Positions 1 to 8,531 of a stretch of DNA of 64,000 nt are shown here, piece by piece. Within the stretch, counting starts at the first letter, position 1; every line of letters starts with the position of its first letter. Location: assembly GCA_964620605.1 (NCBI GenBank), contig CAZUHQ010000007.1, positions 11,482-75,481 of the forward strand, written 5' to 3'. A model generated the notes under the pieces. The model did no database searches and was not told the DNA's origin. It saw nothing but the letters and a program-made list of their open reading frames with translations. This stretch comes from Thalassotalea_E sp964620605. GTDB taxonomy: Bacteria > Pseudomonadota > Gammaproteobacteria > Enterobacterales > Alteromonadaceae. A program made the translations under genes and the position numbers.

Positions 1-1
1 G

Positions 2-1006
2 ACAGATATTTATCTTTCTAAGTCGGATGAAACCTTCAGTGAGGCGGTATTAGTTGGTAGTTATGGTTATCAGCAGCTTTCGGATAATCAAAAGTTTGAT
101 CAGGGCAGTTATGTTTTTTATCTGACCGAAGCCGGTAGCAGTGAAGTGGTGTTTCAATCAAAAACTATCGACTACTTCTACGCGTCGCAATATTTGATGG
201 TGATCCGTGAAAATATCGGCGCAGGCGCGTCGCCGTTTATACTGGACAAGTTATCCAGCTCATCACAAACCACCTATATTGATTTTAATGCCGAAGCGCA
301 GTTTAACGTTTATAACGCGATTGCCGAGCATCAGCTGTTACCGGATTATCAGGGTAATATTTCGTTGACCTTTACTGCCCTGGAACAATCTCTGGCCATT
401 GATGACTTAGCTTATGGCCAGCTTAGTGATTGGTCTTTAGTGGATAACGGTGATTATAGTGTTGACGTTGATGTTAGTGGTTCACAGACTTCTTTGTTGC
501 ACAATCATTTATTGTCGCTCACTGAAAATTCCAATAAAACCGTGATGTTTTATGCCGATGTAGAAAATGTCGATGACGATAACGACGGCGATGTCGATGA
601 AAATGGTGACGGCATAGTTGATCAGCAGGAAGTGGTGATCCATTCTTTAGTGCTGGAAAACAGTGACAGCGAAAGTATTTACAGCCATAAAATTACCATG
701 GTGAATTTAGTGGATAGTGAAGACTTTAGTTTAGTGAATGTTTATTTTGTTCGCGCTGACGAAACCATCTCCACGGCTTTATATCAGCGCTCATTGGGCT
801 TTACATCTGACGAAACGATTACCCTGAACAATAACACTTATCAGGTTTATGTCACCGCGAAAGACAATAGCAGCAATATTGTGTTGACCTCATTTGAGCT
901 GCCACTGGACGAGTCATCTCGTGATCAGTTTATGGTGATAGAAAATGCGTCTGATACTGCAAGCGGTTTTAAAGCAAGCTTGATTGAGCAACGCGCGGGA
1001 CAGTGA
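2..1006 (+). CDS. DUF4397-like surface protein, C-terminal part
   Basis: The reading frame is open from base 2 of the window, so the true start lies upstream and only the last 334 residues are seen. The visible part is rich in beta-strand-like, Ser/Thr/Asp-containing segments, with a pattern (GSYVFYLTEAGS, then strand, then YLMVI) that resembles DUF4397 immunoglobulin-like repeats of exported proteins. Around bases 566-640 lies an acidic stretch with DNDGDVDENGDG spacing, as in calcium-binding thrombospondin-3 or EF-hand-like loops. The internal GTG at 146 is not needed as a start. The next gene begins 4 bp after the stop, so the two are probably co-transcribed. An extracytoplasmic location is inferred from composition because the signal peptide is outside the window. 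Confidence 0.6.
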   Translation, partial: TDIYLSKSDETFSEAVLVGSYGYQQLSDNQKFDQGSYVFYLTEAGSSEVVFQSKTIDYFYASQYLMVIRENIGAGASPFILDKLSSSSQTTYIDFNAEAQFNVYNAIAEHQLLPDYQGNISLTFTALEQSLAIDDLAYGQLSDWSLVDNGDYSVDVDVSGSQTSLLHNHLLSLTENSNKTVMFYADVENVDDDNDGDVDENGDGIVDQQEVVIHSLVLENSDSESIYSHKITMVNLVDSEDFSLVNVYFVRADETISTALYQRSLGFTSDETITLNNNTYQVYVTAKDNSSNIVLTSFELPLDESSRDQFMVIENASDTASGFKASLIEQRAGQ

Positions 1007-1010
1007 GTCG

Positions 1011-1349
1011 ATGATGATAAGTGAAACTCTCGATATCAACACTAAGATGTTAGCCACAGGTAATTGTAAACTGTTAACTAATTCACGCCAGTTATTTGTC
1101 AAGCAAGAGGAAGTGCCTCTGACTGGCTTGGAATACAACTTATTACGCTTATTGTTAAGTCACAGCCCAGAGCTAGTTTCGCACGACAATATCGCCAGCC
1201 AAGTGTTTACCCAGCCATATTGGGATTGTCAGGCGAGTATCAGCACTCATATTTCACATTTGAGAACTAAGCTCAACGCAGCAGTGAGTGGCTTAACCAT
1301 TAAGTCGGTTAGAGGTCAAGGTTATTTCCTCAGTGCAGAAGTCTGTTAA
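1011..1349 (+). CDS. Stand-alone OmpR/PhoB-type winged-helix DNA-binding protein
   Basis: This 112-residue protein consists almost only of the C-terminal effector domain of OmpR-family regulators. The LTGLEYNLLRLLLSH helix, the region equivalent to the recognition helix (SISTHISHLRTKL) and the C-terminal wing hairpin (IKSVRGQGYFL) are all visible. No receiver domain precedes it, so phosphorylation control in the usual way is not possible. The upstream TTG at 984 would overlap the previous gene. ATG 1011 (or 1014) fits better and leaves a 4-bp gap. It is probably co-expressed with the DUF4397-like gene, and its target is unknown. A rho-independent terminator follows. Confidence 0.8.
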   Translation: MMISETLDINTKMLATGNCKLLTNSRQLFVKQEEVPLTGLEYNLLRLLLSHSPELVSHDNIASQVFTQPYWDCQASISTHISHLRTKLNAAVSGLTIKSVRGQGYFLSAEVC

Positions 1350-1372
1350 TTTGCAGCTTGCTATTTGAAAGG

Positions 1373-1394
1373 GGCTTCGAAATGAAGCCTTTTT
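1373..1394 (+). terminator. Rho-independent terminator after the winged-helix gene
   Basis: A six-base-pair stem GGCTTC/GAAGCC with a five-base loop is followed by five T. It ends the plus-strand pair and lies before the convergent hydroxylase gene. Confidence 0.8.
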
Positions 1395-1424
1395 GTTATC
1401 GGTTTGCCTCGTCCTGAATAAGGA

Positions 1425-2105
1425 TTAAGTTTGTGCCCATTGACGGATTAAATTATGGTAAACCCCGGTTAGCTGGACGATTTCGGCAGAGTCGGCGATT
1501 TGAGAGCGTAACGATTGTATTGCCATGTCCATATCAAACAAAATAGCGCGTTTTTCGTCGCTGCTGACCATGCTTTGTAACCAGAAAAATGATGCCAGGC
1601 GGCGGCCTCTGGTAACTGGAGTCACGCGGTGTAAACTGCTGGATGGATAGACCACCATGTCACCTGCGGCAAGCTTGACTGATTGTGAGCCATAGGTATC
1701 TTCAATAACTAATTCGCCACCTTCGTATTCATCCGGTTCGGAAAAAAACAAGGTCATAGAAACATCGGTGCGTACCTTAACCGGTGTACCAGGCACTTGT
1801 CTGATCGCGTTATCTACGTGGACACCAAAGCTTTGGCCGCCTTGATAACAATTAAACAGCGGCGGAAATATTTTTAACGGCAGCGCTGCCGACATAAAGG
1901 TATTATTTTGCGCAAGTGCCGCCAGTATCATATCGCCTAACTGATTGGCGGCGGCTGAGTCTTCGGGTAACTGGAGATTATTTTTGGTTTGGCTGCTTTG
2001 ATAACCAGCGGTCACGTTACCATCAGTCCAGTCGGCGGCCAGCATTATCTCCTTGGCATGTGCCACTTGCTGTTTGCTTAGCACTGCGGGAATTTTTAAT
2101 AGCAT
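1425..2105 (-). CDS. piuC: PiuC/YbiX-type Fe(II)/2-oxoglutarate PKHD hydroxylase
   Basis: This 226-residue member of the PKHD-type hydroxylase family is usually found beside catecholate siderophore receptors and is thought to help use or process the imported iron complex in the cytoplasm. The iron ligands are visible as H-x-D (HVDNAIR) and a distal His (SSSLHRVTPV), and the 2-oxoglutarate-binding Arg lies in TRGRRLASFFW. The start is placed at ATG 2105 because the reading begins MLLKIP as in the family and a GGAG lies nine bases upstream. The longer TTG start at 2120 would run through that ribosome site. The TonB receptor gene lies 71 bp upstream on the same strand, so the two are likely one iron-regulated operon. 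Confidence 0.88.
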   Translation of the reverse strand: MLLKIPAVLSKQQVAHAKEIMLAADWTDGNVTAGYQSSQTKNNLQLPEDSAAANQLGDMILAALAQNNTFMSAALPLKIFPPLFNCYQGGQSFGVHVDNAIRQVPGTPVKVRTDVSMTLFFSEPDEYEGGELVIEDTYGSQSVKLAAGDMVVYPSSSLHRVTPVTRGRRLASFFWLQSMVSSDEKRAILFDMDMAIQSLRSQIADSAEIVQLTGVYHNLIRQWAQT

Positions 2106-2176
2106 TGCATCTTGCTCCAATATAGCAATTGAAATGATGGCCAGATTAAATTCTGGCCATTCTGGTTCGTCAGGTA

Positions 2177-4435
2177 TTAAAACGAGTATCTTGTACTTAA
2201 AGTAAAGTGTCGCCCGTCACCCGGTACAAAGTGACCACCACCTAATTGCTCTTGGTATTCTTCGTCACTGAGGTTTTCGCCGTTTAATTGCAGGTTCCAT
2301 TGGTTATTGATCTGATATGACACCATAACGTCGAATATTAGGTAATCATCGGCTTTTTCACGGCCGCCCGGATCTGTGCTGTTATAGCGTTCATCAACGT
2401 ATTGTGCGCCTAAACCAGCTGCCAGGTCTTGGCTGATTTGATAGCGGCCCCATAGATTAAAACTGTGCTCTGGTGTGCGCGCTAACGGCAGACCGATTTG
2501 CACGGCGTCATCACCTTCTGCATCTACTACTTCGCTGTCTTGGAAAGTATATCCTGCGGTAAACGTCAATTGATCGTTAATTTGGCCTGCGACACTTAGC
2601 TCAATGCCGTCAACTCTTTGTTTACCGTTTAGCGTATCAAAACGGCTTTGATCGCTATCAGCAGAAAAATATGGATCGTCAGTTAACGCATTGGTTTTTT
2701 CAGTGCGGAAAATGGCGGCGCTGGTGTTTAGTCGACCGTCGAATAATGCCCATTTTGCACCTAGCTCGTAGCTGATGGTTTCTTCAGGATCCAGGTCGTT
2801 TTGGTTGCTGTTCTCACGAGTCGATGCGGTTAAATCTTCTGCCGTTGGGTTAAACGAGTTGCCGGCGCCAAAATAAATGCTGGTGTCTTTTGATGGCTTG
2901 TAAACTAATCCTAGATTCCAGCTAAGTTCTTTATTTTCGGCTGATATTTTAACCGAAGGGTCGTCACCGCTTAGGTCGTAAAAGTATTCAGTTTCAAATA
3001 CATCATAGCGCAGGCCAAGATTGACCAGCCATTGTGAATTTAGCGTCATGGTATCGAACAGGTAAATCGCCGACGTGTCACCGGTTGCTTCATCATCTTT
3101 GCCTAAGCGCTGATAGTTACCTGTGTAGGCGACATCAACATCCGGGTGATATAAATCGACCAACACCGGGTCAGTATCAAAATTATCGGTTTTGTTATCG
3201 TCGTAAATCCAGCGCTCAAATTTTTCACGGGCAAATTCCACACCGGCAACAATATCATGCTCAATGCCGCCAAGCTGGTAGCTGCCAAGCAGGTCAAGTT
3301 GTGCAACTGTTAGTGAGTCTTTGGTATCCCGGGTTTTCTCGCCGTTAAGGCCAATTTTTCCGTCCTGGCCATAAACACGGACATCATCTATGGTTTCATA
3401 GGTAAAACGCGGCGCATTAACAATTGATTTGCGTTTTACAGAGCCTGTACGCATTAAAGCACGCACTGTGGTTGAACTGTTCAAATCGTGCTCCAAGGTT
3501 GCGGTTATAGATTGTGCTTTAATATCTTCAAAGTCACGTTTAGTGCTACCGTAAAAGTTGCTGTAATCTACCGGCGGCGCAGAACCTTCCTGGTCTTTCA
3601 GGCTTTGGTGTAAGTCACGGTCATCACGACTACTATAGTTAGGTACCCAGGGCAGACCGTAGTCAGGTAAATTATCTTGTTTTTGGTAATCGGCGTTGAC
3701 TGTAACCCTTGTTTTGCTGCCTAACCCTGAGGCGAATGAAACAGCGCCGGCATTTTTACTGTTATAAACCTTATCGCGCCCAGCAACATCGCCGTCGTCG
3801 GTCAGTAAATTAATGCGCAGTGCTGCACTATTGGTGAGTTTAATATTGGTATCGACTTGTCCACGATAATCACTTTCGCTACCAAGGCGTAAGCTGACAT
3901 CGGTAAAATCATCCAGTTTAGCGGTTTTGGTTTGTAAGTTAATGCTACCACCGGTTGAACCTCGGCCGTATACTGCAGAGCCTGGCCCTTTAGCGACTTC
4001 CACCGCTTCAATGTTATAGGTATCACGGCTATAGCCGGCAATGTCTCGGACGTTATCTATCATGATATCGTTACGCGCACTAAAACCACGGATCGACATA
4101 CTGTCGCCGGTTGGCGCACCACCTTCACCGGCGGCAAGTGAAATACCGGGGACATTGCGCAAGGCATCACGCAGACTATCAACATTACGATCTTTCATTA
4201 CCGACTCAGGAATTACCGTAATGGTTTTTGCCGTATTGAGTAACGGCTGGCTGTATTTAGCAGAAGTTGACTGGTCAACTTTATAGCTAGACTTGTCTTG
4301 AGCTGTTGCTTTAGTGACAGCGAGTTCTTTGGTTTGCTCTGCATGTGCCGTGGTGATTTGTAATGATGCGGAAACCGTAATGGCAAGAGCACTAAGTTTA
4401 AATCCTGCTAGTGCATTTGCTTGATGCTTGTACAT
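2177..4435 (-). CDS. TonB-dependent catecholate siderophore receptor (Fiu/PiuA-like)
   Basis: This is a 752-residue outer-membrane receptor. A signal peptide ends near residue 32 (AHA). The plug domain follows, with a TonB-box-proximal region, the motif TITVIPESVMKDR and the SIRGFSARNDIMIDN segment typical of siderophore receptors. The 22-strand barrel ends in the canonical terminal aromatic residue (TLSTRYSF). The adjacent PiuC-type hydroxylase supports a catecholate or siderophore-drug type substrate of the Fiu class, but the exact ligand cannot be read from sequence. The gene is divergent from the TonB2 module, and a Fur-like palindrome lies in the shared 217-bp region. Length is normal for the family. 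Confidence 0.9.
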   Translation of the reverse strand: MYKHQANALAGFKLSALAITVSASLQITTAHAEQTKELAVTKATAQDKSSYKVDQSTSAKYSQPLLNTAKTITVIPESVMKDRNVDSLRDALRNVPGISLAAGEGGAPTGDSMSIRGFSARNDIMIDNVRDIAGYSRDTYNIEAVEVAKGPGSAVYGRGSTGGSINLQTKTAKLDDFTDVSLRLGSESDYRGQVDTNIKLTNSAALRINLLTDDGDVAGRDKVYNSKNAGAVSFASGLGSKTRVTVNADYQKQDNLPDYGLPWVPNYSSRDDRDLHQSLKDQEGSAPPVDYSNFYGSTKRDFEDIKAQSITATLEHDLNSSTTVRALMRTGSVKRKSIVNAPRFTYETIDDVRVYGQDGKIGLNGEKTRDTKDSLTVAQLDLLGSYQLGGIEHDIVAGVEFAREKFERWIYDDNKTDNFDTDPVLVDLYHPDVDVAYTGNYQRLGKDDEATGDTSAIYLFDTMTLNSQWLVNLGLRYDVFETEYFYDLSGDDPSVKISAENKELSWNLGLVYKPSKDTSIYFGAGNSFNPTAEDLTASTRENSNQNDLDPEETISYELGAKWALFDGRLNTSAAIFRTEKTNALTDDPYFSADSDQSRFDTLNGKQRVDGIELSVAGQINDQLTFTAGYTFQDSEVVDAEGDDAVQIGLPLARTPEHSFNLWGRYQISQDLAAGLGAQYVDERYNSTDPGGREKADDYLIFDVMVSYQINNQWNLQLNGENLSDEEYQEQLGGGHFVPGDGRHFTLSTRYSF

Positions 4436-4538
4436 GATGTTGTCCTAGTTAATATCAATTAAAAATTGTTGTTTTTGCAATGAGAGGTATTGCGATTAAT
4501 TGGGAGCGCGCAGCTTAGCAGCATTTATAATCTAAATG

Positions 4539-4555
4539 CAAATAATTGTTATTTG
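4539..4555. promoter_or_regulatory. Fur-like palindrome in the divergent iron-gene promoter region
   Basis: CAAATAA and TTATTTG form a perfect inverted repeat around a TTG centre, in AT-rich DNA between the siderophore receptor and the TonB2 module. It matches the 19-bp Fur consensus only in part (about ten positions by eye). The call therefore rests mainly on symmetry and location, and control of both operons by iron is an inference. Confidence 0.4.
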
Positions 4556-4652
4556 TGTTTTATTTATTGGTGTGTTATTTTTTGCGCCAGATAAAATTAA
4601 CAATGCGAAAGTTATGAGGACTTGCTGTGGTATTAGTTATGAGGGTTGTTAG

Positions 4653-5483
4653 GTGAATCGCCAATATGTGTTCAATCGAGTGAAGCTTCAGCATAGAGCT
4701 GTAAGTGCTATCGCCGCTATATTGCCGTTATTTAGTTGCTTGTTATATGCATCACCTGATATCAAGCCTGAGCAGATTGATCAGCTAACGCAGCAATGGT
4801 TAACCATTGAGCGCCAGAAAAGCCAATTGCAAAACGACTGGCAACAGCAGCAGCCAATTTTGCAGCAGCGACTGGCGATATTAAACGCTGAGCGCAATCA
4901 GCTACAACAGCTGTTAGCTAAAGATCAGCAGCATAACAGCTCCACTGATTCTCGCCGCACAGCTTTACTTGAGCAACAAAATAAACTCGAGCAGTCACAG
5001 CAAGACAGCCAAGTATTTTTACAGCAGCTGCAAACAAAAATTGAATATCTGGCACCGCTATTGCCGCCAGTACTTTATAACCGTTGGCAAAAGGAACAGC
5101 TGGCGATAGTGGACAGCACCAATAGGTCAGCACAATTACAACTTGCGCTGGCTAAGCTCTCAAAATTACTGGAATTTAACCAAGGTGTTGTCGTTGACCA
5201 GTCAGCAATTAAAGTAAGTGATGCCGGCACAGAGAAAGACATTAATGTTAAACAGCTTTATCTTGGCGCTTCGACTGCATGGTTTGTCAGTGCTGATCAA
5301 CAGATAGCAGGACGAGGCTTTGTTGGTGAAGGCGGCTGGCAATGGCAACTTGACCCAGAAATTGATGCCAACGAGATCAGTCGGGCGATTGCGATGTTTG
5401 AAAAAACACAGCAAGCAGATTTTGTCCGTTTACCAATTACCGGGGTGCTAGCTACCGCCGCCGATCAGGAAGGTTCGCTATGA
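4653..5483 (+). CDS. DUF3450-type periplasmic coiled-coil protein of the TonB2 module
   Basis: This 276-residue protein has an N-terminal signal segment (hydrophobic ISAIAAILPLF-like run, residues 18-32). A long Gln-rich coiled coil (about residues 38-125) follows, and then a compact C-terminal part with WFVSADQQIAGRGFVG. This is the pattern of DUF3450 proteins that precede extended TolQ/ExbB genes in Alteromonadales and vibrios. It starts at GTG 4653 with GAGG eight bases upstream. Its stop overlaps the next start (ATGA), so the two proteins are translationally coupled. A periplasmic partner role for the TtpC-like protein is inferred from context. Confidence 0.75.
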   Translation: MNRQYVFNRVKLQHRAVSAIAAILPLFSCLLYASPDIKPEQIDQLTQQWLTIERQKSQLQNDWQQQQPILQQRLAILNAERNQLQQLLAKDQQHNSSTDSRRTALLEQQNKLEQSQQDSQVFLQQLQTKIEYLAPLLPPVLYNRWQKEQLAIVDSTNRSAQLQLALAKLSKLLEFNQGVVVDQSAIKVSDAGTEKDINVKQLYLGASTAWFVSADQQIAGRGFVGEGGWQWQLDPEIDANEISRAIAMFEKTQQADFVRLPITGVLATAADQEGSL

Positions 5484-6940
5484 ATGGCGCATTAACCAAG
5501 ATGAAAGCGATGGCGAAGTTTACTCAGCTAGTGACGCTACTGATATGTATTTTTTCTGGGCATACGTTAGCCGCAGAGCGCAATTTATCAGGTGTTGAAC
5601 GTCAGCTGGTGAAACAGATTGCGACCAGCCAACAGCAACTTGCCGCAACCGAGCAACAAATATTAAAGCAAAGGCAAAAATATGCTAACGATATCCTGAG
5701 TTTAGAAAATCAGGTACGAAAGCTGCGCGAGCAAACCGCAGTGGCCCGACGTTTAGCGGATGAAAAAACCTTAAGTTTGTCTCAGCTTGAACAAAGGTTA
5801 GCGAGCTGGCAACAACAGGAAGATTTTCAACGTAACCTGGTGACGCGATTTAATAAACTTCACCAAACGTCGACAGTGCTCGATAACGCGCCAGATTCAG
5901 CCAATACTGGTGACGCCGGTTTAGCGAACCAAATGAAAAAGCTGGTGGCAATTACTGAGCAATTAACTCAGCAAGTGCAGCCTTCGTGGCGTGAGCAATC
6001 TGTGGTACTAGCCAGCGGTGAATTAGTTCATTTACCTGTGCTCTCCTTGGGGCCGGTTAGCTGGTACTGGCTGGCGAATGAACAGCGAGCTGGCTTTGCC
6101 AGCCGAACGGACGACGGGCATTTTCAACATGACTATTTATTGTCTGCATCGGATAGTCAGGGAATAGAGGCATTAGTGACACTTGGTAAAGGCGAGCTGG
6201 TGTTTGATCCAACCTTGTCACGCGTTGTGGCGCGCCAACAAGGCAGTGAGTCTTTGCTGGAACATGTCGCTAAAGGGGGAATTTGGACGTTGCCGATTTG
6301 CCTGTTCGCGCTGTTTGCCTTAACGATCGCACTGACAAAAGCAATTCAGCTTTGGCGCTTGCCGAAAATTCTCCGTTTTACGCCTAATGCGCTAGCATCA
6401 TATCTAGAAGCGCCGCGGCTATCAAATATCAAGCTTGCAGCAGGCAAACAGCAACGATTATTAGACATTGCCATTAATACGCCGTCGGCCAAGCAAAGGG
6501 ATGACTTGCTGTTTATGCAGTTGCAGGAAGACAAGCATCAACTTGAACGTTGGCTAGGGGCAATTGCCATTACCGCTGCGGTGTCCCCGCTGCTCGGCTT
6601 GCTGGGTACAGTGAGTGGAATGATAGAAACTTTTAAGATGATGACAATTTTTGGTTCTGGTGATCCTGAAGTGGTATCCGGAGGTATAGCTCAGGCGCTG
6701 GTAACCACAGAGTTAGGATTGGTGGTCGCTATTCCTGCCTTGCTGCTTAATGCTTTATTATCTCGCAGCGCAAAAAATTATTACCATGAGTTGGAAAACT
6801 TTGCCGTTCTGGTCAGTAAATGTGAACTGGCAGAGTTTACCGACAGTGACACGAACCAACAAGCGACGAGTGCAGCGGCGGAGCCTGAGCCTGAATCGTT
6901 TGCTGAATTGCCGCTGGCAGCACAGAGGGCGCGCGCATGA
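5480..6940 (+). CDS. ttpC: TtpC-like MotA/TolQ/ExbB protein with periplasmic coiled coil
   Basis: This 486-residue inner-membrane protein has a signal peptide (about residues 10-32). A periplasmic coiled coil (about 35-130) is followed by a beta-rich region and then a C-terminal MotA/TolQ/ExbB domain with three membrane helices: TLPICLFALFALTIAL, the SPLLGLLGTVSGMIETF segment and LVTTELGLVVAIPALLL. N-terminally extended ExbB proteins of this kind (TtpC in Vibrio) are an additional part of TonB2 systems. Start and stop overlap the neighbours by 4 bp on each side, which indicates a tight operon. Confidence 0.88.
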   Translation: MNGALTKMKAMAKFTQLVTLLICIFSGHTLAAERNLSGVERQLVKQIATSQQQLAATEQQILKQRQKYANDILSLENQVRKLREQTAVARRLADEKTLSLSQLEQRLASWQQQEDFQRNLVTRFNKLHQTSTVLDNAPDSANTGDAGLANQMKKLVAITEQLTQQVQPSWREQSVVLASGELVHLPVLSLGPVSWYWLANEQRAGFASRTDDGHFQHDYLLSASDSQGIEALVTLGKGELVFDPTLSRVVARQQGSESLLEHVAKGGIWTLPICLFALFALTIALTKAIQLWRLPKILRFTPNALASYLEAPRLSNIKLAAGKQQRLLDIAINTPSAKQRDDLLFMQLQEDKHQLERWLGAIAITAAVSPLLGLLGTVSGMIETFKMMTIFGSGDPEVVSGGIAQALVTTELGLVVAIPALLLNALLSRSAKNYYHELENFAVLVSKCELAEFTDSDTNQQATSAAAEPEPESFAELPLAAQRARA

Positions 6941-7389
6941 TAGCTCAACTCAGTGACAGTGTGATTTGTTGGTTGATTATCGCATTGGCGTTTTTTTGTT
7001 ATTACCATTTATCAACCCAACTATTAGCGGCGCGCCATGTGTTAGCGTCGGGAACAGCGGTGTCGTCTGCATCTGCAAATGAACAAAACAACCAGCAGTT
7101 TTCTTTCGCGCTGATCAGCGTATTACCCTTATTAGGACTACTTGGCACCATTTTAGGCTTGCTAGAGTGTTTTGCCGGAATTGCTACTGCTGGTGCCAGC
7201 AGTGAACTGATGAGTGATGGTATTTCAATCGCCTTGTTTAGTACACAGTTAGGCCTGGTATGTGCTGTGCCTGCCTGGATATTAGACACTTATATTGCCT
7301 CGTTAAATGCAAAAGCCAGGCTTAATACGGTGACTGATAGCATCACTGAGCAAGCGAGCTCACAAGCACTACAGCGTCAGGCAGGGTGA
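6937..7389 (+). CDS. exbB: ExbB/TolQ-type proton channel subunit
   Basis: This 150-residue protein has three membrane helices: an N-terminal ICWLIIALAFFCYYH, the conserved LLGLLGTILGLLECF helix and ALFSTQLGLVCAVPAWIL. It is the short ExbB2 form, which forms the channel with ExbD that passes the proton motive force to TonB. It overlaps the TtpC-like gene by 4 bp and lies 4 bp before exbD. The long and short ExbB proteins together mark this as a TonB2-type rather than TonB1-type system. Confidence 0.88.
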   Translation: MIAQLSDSVICWLIIALAFFCYYHLSTQLLAARHVLASGTAVSSASANEQNNQQFSFALISVLPLLGLLGTILGLLECFAGIATAGASSELMSDGISIALFSTQLGLVCAVPAWILDTYIASLNAKARLNTVTDSITEQASSQALQRQAG

Positions 7390-7393
7390 TATT

Positions 7394-7801
7394 ATGCCGA
7401 CAAGATTACAACGTCAGCTTGCGCAGCAACCCACTCAAGGTATTGATATGTCACCATTATTGGATGTGGTGTTTATTCTACTGATCTTCTTTATCGTTAC
7501 TACGGTTTTTGTTAAAGAAACGGGGGTCAAGGTCGACAAGCCGCAAGCGATTTCGGCGCAGCGACTCGAGCAGACGGCAATACTTATTGCGGTTACCGAG
7601 GAAGGTCAGGTGTTTTATGATGGCGTGAATATTGGGGTCGCAGGCGTTCGAGGTACCATAGAACAATTACAACGCGATAAATCACGACCGGTGGTGATAC
7701 AGGCCGATAAAACGGTACCTGCACAATTACTACTGGAAGTGATTGACGAGACTAAGTTGGCGGGCGCTGAGTCAGTTAATTTAGCGGCGCTGCAACCTTA
7801 A
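7394..7801 (+). CDS. exbD: ExbD/TolR-type subunit
   Basis: This 135-residue biopolymer transport protein has one N-terminal membrane helix that carries the conserved, protonatable Asp (DMSPLLDVVFILLIFF, near residues 19-34). A periplasmic domain ending in ETKLAGAESVNLA follows, as in the family. It is the force-coupling partner of ExbB. It sits between exbB and tonB in the operon. Confidence 0.9.
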   Translation: MPTRLQRQLAQQPTQGIDMSPLLDVVFILLIFFIVTTVFVKETGVKVDKPQAISAQRLEQTAILIAVTEEGQVFYDGVNIGVAGVRGTIEQLQRDKSRPVVIQADKTVPAQLLLEVIDETKLAGAESVNLAALQP

Positions 7802-7849
7802 TACCGAGCATTAGTACCTAGCATTAATACAAAACAATAGTACAGAGCA

Positions 7850-8509
7850 ATGATGAATCGCTTTTTCCGTAGCCAAGTTAATTTTAGCATGTCGCGTCAG
7901 CGTATCTGGTCGTTTGCCATCAGTTTATCTATGTTGGCCAGTGTTGGTTTGCTGTTATGGCTACAAGAGTTTTCGGGGAAAGTATTGCCGGAGCAAGTTG
8001 TGGTTAGAGAAATCACCCTGGCGAGTCCACCGCCTCCGCCACCAACACCACCGGTTGTCCAGCAGCAGGTGACCAATACGGCATTAGTGCTGGATGTGCC
8101 GGGCAGTGGTGTGGCTATCGAGCTTAGTCATTCGGATATAACACTGGCGATCAAAGCGCCAGAGCTTGCTGAAATTAACCTGGAGAATAAACAGTGGCAG
8201 TCGCTGGAAGTCAATTGGGATGCTTTTTCGCTTAATGACTTAGACGATGTGCCGACATTACTGACTGCACTTAGAGTCAATTTTCCCAAAAGCTTAACCC
8301 GACAAGGAATTCATCGCGTGTTAGTCAAAGTAGAAGTTTTGATTGATGAGCAAGGGCGCGCTTCGTTAATCAACATAGTCGAAAATCCCTATGTCGAGCT
8401 GGCAGGCGAAATCAGGCGTTTGGTGCGGGAGAGTCGATTTACTGCGCCGAAAAAGAATGACCAAGTGGTGCGGGCGCGCTTTATCTGGCCGATTGAGATC
8501 AGGTCTTAG
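7850..8509 (+). CDS. tonB: TonB-family energy transducer
   Basis: This 219-residue protein has an N-terminal membrane anchor (about residues 20-40), a very short proline segment (PPPPPPTPP), a linker and a C-terminal TonB domain (LTRQGIHRVLVKVEVLIDEQG, then RFIWPIEIRS). It links the ExbB/ExbD motor to outer-membrane receptors such as the siderophore receptor next door. The proline spacer is shorter than in TonB1, as is usual for TonB2. Translation may start at ATG 7850 or 7853. The next gene starts 22 bp later. Confidence 0.87.
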   Translation: MMNRFFRSQVNFSMSRQRIWSFAISLSMLASVGLLLWLQEFSGKVLPEQVVVREITLASPPPPPPTPPVVQQQVTNTALVLDVPGSGVAIELSHSDITLAIKAPELAEINLENKQWQSLEVNWDAFSLNDLDDVPTLLTALRVNFPKSLTRQGIHRVLVKVEVLIDEQGRASLINIVENPYVELAGEIRRLVRESRFTAPKKNDQVVRARFIWPIEIRS

Positions 8510-8531
8510 AACTTACAAGTTAGAGAATGTT

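Noticed and set aside
3034..3348. 104-codon frame opposite the siderophore receptor
   Set aside because: It is the antisense shadow of a well-supported receptor gene. The same holds for the other short frames inside large genes.
8391..8531. N-terminal extension of the TPR protein
   Set aside because: It overlaps the end of tonB, destroys the signal peptide position and has no ribosome site. ATG 8532 is preferred.
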